The position numbers and the translations under genes are program-made. From positions 1 to 8,150 of the forward strand of contig JAEPMM010000136.1 in the NCBI GenBank assembly GCA_017643965.1: 8,150 bases of DNA, written 5' to 3'. The notes under the pieces were generated by a model. The model ran no database searches, was not told the DNA's origin, and was given only the letters and a program-made list of their open reading frames with translations. The DNA is from Marinobacter sp. GTDB lineage: Bacteria > Pseudomonadota > Gammaproteobacteria > Pseudomonadales > Oleiphilaceae. Shown in pieces: positions 6,089 through 8,150 of the stretch (position 1 is its first letter; every line of letters starts with the position of its first letter).

Positions 6089-6111
6089 TTGATTTGATGA
6101 CACTAAATCAA
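6089..6111. promoter_or_regulatory. Inverted repeat TTGATTT-N9-AAATCAA
   Basis: Perfect 7-bp arms flank gatgacact, about 180 bases upstream of the second kinase. AT-rich dyads of this size are common operator shapes, but no regulator is identified. It may be coincidental in AT-rich DNA. Confidence 0.35.
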
Positions 6112-6287
6112 GTTATTCAAATGCCTAAGAACGATAAGACCAAGCCAGACCGATCTGAAGACCAGAGCGTCCCTCGCTCCGGCTCGCACCCGTTGCGGCA
6201 CGCTTCGATTCCAACTATGCTTTCCGATCAGAGCACCTCTATGTGCCTTCAACTGAAGCCTTCCGCTCAATCGACAAAAGCACCTTC

Positions 6288-7610
6288 ATGACAGCGCAGA
6301 AAAGCATCGGAAAAACTGTCCTCCAATATGGCATCGCTTTCAGCCTCTTGTATTTTTTACTAATTTTTTTCTCGCACACTTATGTAATAGAGCAGCTTTC
6401 GAACGAGTCCAGAAAACATCGCCTTGACAAGGAGGTGGAGAGTTTTCAAACCATCATTGAAAACGAAGTTCCGACGCCCGACGAGATTGGCAGCATGATT
6501 GATCGATTCCAATTGCTACTGGAGCACGCCCTCGTCGTCGAAGTGAAAGACGGAAGCATCATTGCCAGTAGCAACATAGATCAAACAACGTTGCGAATGG
6601 TTTCAAGAAAGCCGGCGGGCTTTGTAGAAATATCCCAAGGTGCAGATGACCTTCTTGGATTGAAACGAGGTTTCGGAATTGACAGCCCGCTTTCGTCAGT
6701 CACCATCCTGGAAATGGAAAGTGGACTCGCCGAGCGATCCAGTGGGGCTCACCTGACCTTGCTGGCTGCCTCCGCATTATTACTTGTTGTTCTCTTGGCT
6801 CTGGTAGGCACCACTACTTACCTCGCTTTGAAACCGATCGAACACATCAAGGAAGACATGAGGAGACTGCAATCTGGCAAACAACCTCGTTTGAATCCTG
6901 ACGCACCAGAGGAGTTCAGTCCGCTGATCAAACAGTTCAATAACCTACTTGAACTAGCAAGTCGTCGCCTTGACCGCCACCGCCGCCTCAATTCCGATCT
7001 TTCTCACATGGTCAAGACCTCGATCTCTGCCAATCTCGCAATCTTGTCAGACACTGGTTCATTACCTCCGTCCCGCGACGACATAGAGTTCATGACCTCC
7101 AACCTAAAGGATCTAAGCCGGTCCTTGAACTACCGCATGAGCAAGGCAGATATCTCCGGCAGGCAGATGGGGCAAACATGTTTGCCGATTGAAATAGCGA
7201 ACAACGTCATTTCTGTCATGGAAAAAATCTTTCCCGATAAGAGTTTCCGTATTAATACATCCTTGCCGAATAACTTCAGTTGGCCCATGGAGCGTCAGGA
7301 CCTATCAGAGTTATTCGGTAACCTGCTCGAAAACGGCGGGAAGTGGAGTCAGGCTGAGATTGACGTTTCAATAAGCCAGACCGATTCCGGGCTAACGATA
7401 GAAGCTGCAGACGACGGCCCTGGGATTACTCCAGAAGCGGCCTCAAAAGTGATGGATAGAGGTTCCCGGCTTGACGAAACCGTTTCTGGATTTGGATTGG
7501 GACTGTCCATCGTGTCCGAAATACTAGAAGACAATTTCGGACGGATGAACATTGGCCCCTCAGAAACGGGGGGCGCCAGAATTACAGTTGTGCTTCCTTT
7601 CCCAGAGTAG
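6288..7610 (+). CDS. PhoQ-like sensor histidine kinase with divergent H-box
   Basis: A 440-residue inner-membrane kinase counted from ATG 6288. Helix 1 spans about residues 11-29, a periplasmic sensor domain 30-155, helix 2 about 156-180, and a HAMP linker follows (LKPIEHIKEDMRRLQSGK). The H-box LSHMVKTSISAN carries H240 and T244, but the usual proline after the threonine is serine and the residue after the histidine is methionine. The N-box is GNLLENGGKWS (344-354), G1 is ADDGPGI (374-380) and G2 is GFGLGLSIV (401-409), so ATP binding looks intact. It is clearly homologous to the kinase at 2102-3424, including DAPEEFSPLIKQFNNLL against QAPEEFRPLVQQLNQLL. ATG 6288 was chosen because it puts a short cytoplasmic tail before helix 1; GTG 6243 would add 15 residues. 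Neither has a strong ribosome-binding site. No regulator gene adjoins it; the nearest is at 3634-4320. Confidence 0.92.
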   Translation: MTAQKSIGKTVLQYGIAFSLLYFLLIFFSHTYVIEQLSNESRKHRLDKEVESFQTIIENEVPTPDEIGSMIDRFQLLLEHALVVEVKDGSIIASSNIDQTTLRMVSRKPAGFVEISQGADDLLGLKRGFGIDSPLSSVTILEMESGLAERSSGAHLTLLAASALLLVVLLALVGTTTYLALKPIEHIKEDMRRLQSGKQPRLNPDAPEEFSPLIKQFNNLLELASRRLDRHRRLNSDLSHMVKTSISANLAILSDTGSLPPSRDDIEFMTSNLKDLSRSLNYRMSKADISGRQMGQTCLPIEIANNVISVMEKIFPDKSFRINTSLPNNFSWPMERQDLSELFGNLLENGGKWSQAEIDVSISQTDSGLTIEAADDGPGITPEAASKVMDRGSRLDETVSGFGLGLSIVSEILEDNFGRMNIGPSETGGARITVVLPFPE

Positions 7611-7625
7611 AGCACAACCATAATT

Positions 7626-7659
7626 CCTCCGCCCCGCTATGACGGAGGGACTACCCTCC
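7626..7659. terminator. Possible bidirectional hairpin between convergent genes
   Basis: Two overlapping stems are possible: cctccg (7626-7631) with cggagg (7643-7648), and ggaggg (7644-7649) with ccctcc (7654-7659) around a 4-base loop. They share the ggagg strand and so exclude each other. The site sits 16 bases past the kinase stop and about 40 bases past the stop of the convergent pump. No T-run follows on either strand, so it is not a typical intrinsic terminator. Confidence 0.4.
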
Positions 7660-7697
7660 CCTGCTCGCGATCAAAACTGTGTATTTCCACCTCTCTT

Positions 7698-8150
7698 CTA
7701 CCGTTGCATATCATCGAGTTTAGACCTTGAGAAGCGCGTGAATAGAGCCGGCAAAACAAAAAGCGTTAGGAAAGTCGCAGTCACGAGGCCACCTACAATC
7801 ACGCTGGCCAATGGCTTCTGGATTTCCGCACCCACGCCCGTCGACAATAGCATCGGTATCAAACCGAGTGCCGAGGTTATTGCTGTCATCAAGACAGGAC
7901 GCAAACGGGAGACGGCACCTTCAAACACCGCAGTATCCACGTTCAACCCATCCTGTATTCGCTGATTGATGCTTTCGACCATTACGACCCCGTTAAGCAC
8001 CGCCACACCAAACAGTGTGATAAATCCAACGGAACTGGGCACCGAAAGATACTGGCCGGAGATCCAGAGTGAAAAGACGCCACCAATAACGGCAAGCGGC
8101 ACGTTGACCAGAATCAACAGCGCTTGACCAACCGAACTGAAAGCAAAGTA
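7698..8150 (-). CDS. Heavy-metal efflux RND pump (CzcA/CusA-like), C-terminal 150 residues
   Basis: This is the C-terminal end of an inner-membrane RND transporter that, with a periplasmic adaptor and outer-membrane channel, exports metal cations using the proton gradient. The visible 150 residues hold the last transmembrane helices. Family motifs are GFITLFGVAVLNGVVMV, then SRLRPVLMTAITSALGLIPMLL, then GAEIQKPLASVIVGGLVTATFL and the final LFVLPALFTRF. The GVAVLNGVV and RLRPVLMTA segments are characteristic of the heavy-metal (HME) branch rather than drug pumps; Czc-like (Zn/Co/Cd) fits better than Cus-like, but the metal cannot be fixed from this part. The frame is open to the right edge, so about 850-900 residues lie outside. 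It is convergent with the second kinase. Any adaptor and channel genes would be expected upstream of it, to the right of the window. Confidence 0.95.
   Translation of the reverse strand, partial: YFAFSSVGQALLILVNVPLAVIGGVFSLWISGQYLSVPSSVGFITLFGVAVLNGVVMVESINQRIQDGLNVDTAVFEGAVSRLRPVLMTAITSALGLIPMLLSTGVGAEIQKPLASVIVGGLVTATFLTLFVLPALFTRFSRSKLDDMQR

Larger units (their letters stand above)
5933..6287. other. Divergent region between the small gene and the second kinase
   Basis: About 355 bases hold two palindromes (5986-6016 and 6089-6111) and no convincing gene. A 65-codon frame at 6094-6291 overlaps the kinase start as ATGA, but has no ribosome-binding site and an unremarkable Ser/Pro-rich composition. 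The kinase frame itself is open back to a TGA near 6156 and reads sequence such as RFDSNYAFRSEHLYV, which looks coding-like but lacks an ATG. It could be a decayed upstream gene end or simply an untranslated leader. Confidence 0.45.

Noticed and set aside
6094..6291. 65-codon frame whose stop overlaps the second kinase start as ATGA
   Set aside because: The overlap suggests translational coupling, but there is no ribosome-binding site, no domain, and the Ser/Pro/Gln-rich sequence looks non-coding.
7639..7965. 108-codon plus-strand frame opposite the RND pump
   Set aside because: It is antisense to a clear RND C-terminus, and its composition is that of a reverse-strand shadow.

Overview
The window looks like chromosomal accessory DNA of a gammaproteobacterium, possibly a Marinobacter-like marine organism. 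That is inferred from two PhoQ-type sensor kinases, a PhoP/OmpR-type regulator, a TorF-type outer-membrane protein, an HME-RND metal pump and the IS3/IS30 families present. The genus is a guess. Base composition changes along the window: sample rows of the first kinase gene are about 57-63% G+C, sample rows of the response regulator about 38-47%, and the intergenic DNA around 5173-5700 is clearly AT-rich. This suggests a locus assembled from pieces of different origin.

Layout. Bases 1 to about 1184 are an IS30-family insertion sequence whose transposase reads leftward and runs off the left edge. It is joined directly to the right-hand part of an IS3-family element (about 1185-2099): the last codons of OrfA, an intact OrfB with its DDE triad, and the terminal repeat ending in CA. 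The IS3 element in turn abuts, with no gap, the reading frame of a PhoQ-like histidine kinase (about 2100-3424). That kinase has lost its native start and first few residues but keeps everything from the first membrane helix on. The picture is a nested insertion: IS30 into IS3 into a kinase gene.

A PhoP-like response regulator (3634-4320) follows on the same strand and ends at a hairpin terminator shared with a convergent TorF-family outer-membrane protein gene (4444-5172, minus strand). Next come 529 gene-poor, AT-rich bases with several inverted repeats. A small secreted protein of unknown function follows (5702-5932, minus strand) with its own terminator. A divergent regulatory region carries two spaced palindromes. 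A second, intact PhoQ-like kinase (6288-7610, plus strand) has an unusual H-box. The window ends in the C-terminal part of a CzcA/CusA-like heavy-metal RND pump on the minus strand, convergent with that kinase.

How the genes may work together (inference): the single response regulator lies between two homologous PhoQ-like kinases, one damaged at its 5' end by an IS and one intact but separated from it by two opposite-strand envelope genes. The intact kinase could be the working partner of the regulator, with the porin-like protein, the small exported protein and the metal pump as plausible envelope or metal-stress outputs. I saw no CRISPR array, phage gene, tRNA or rRNA.
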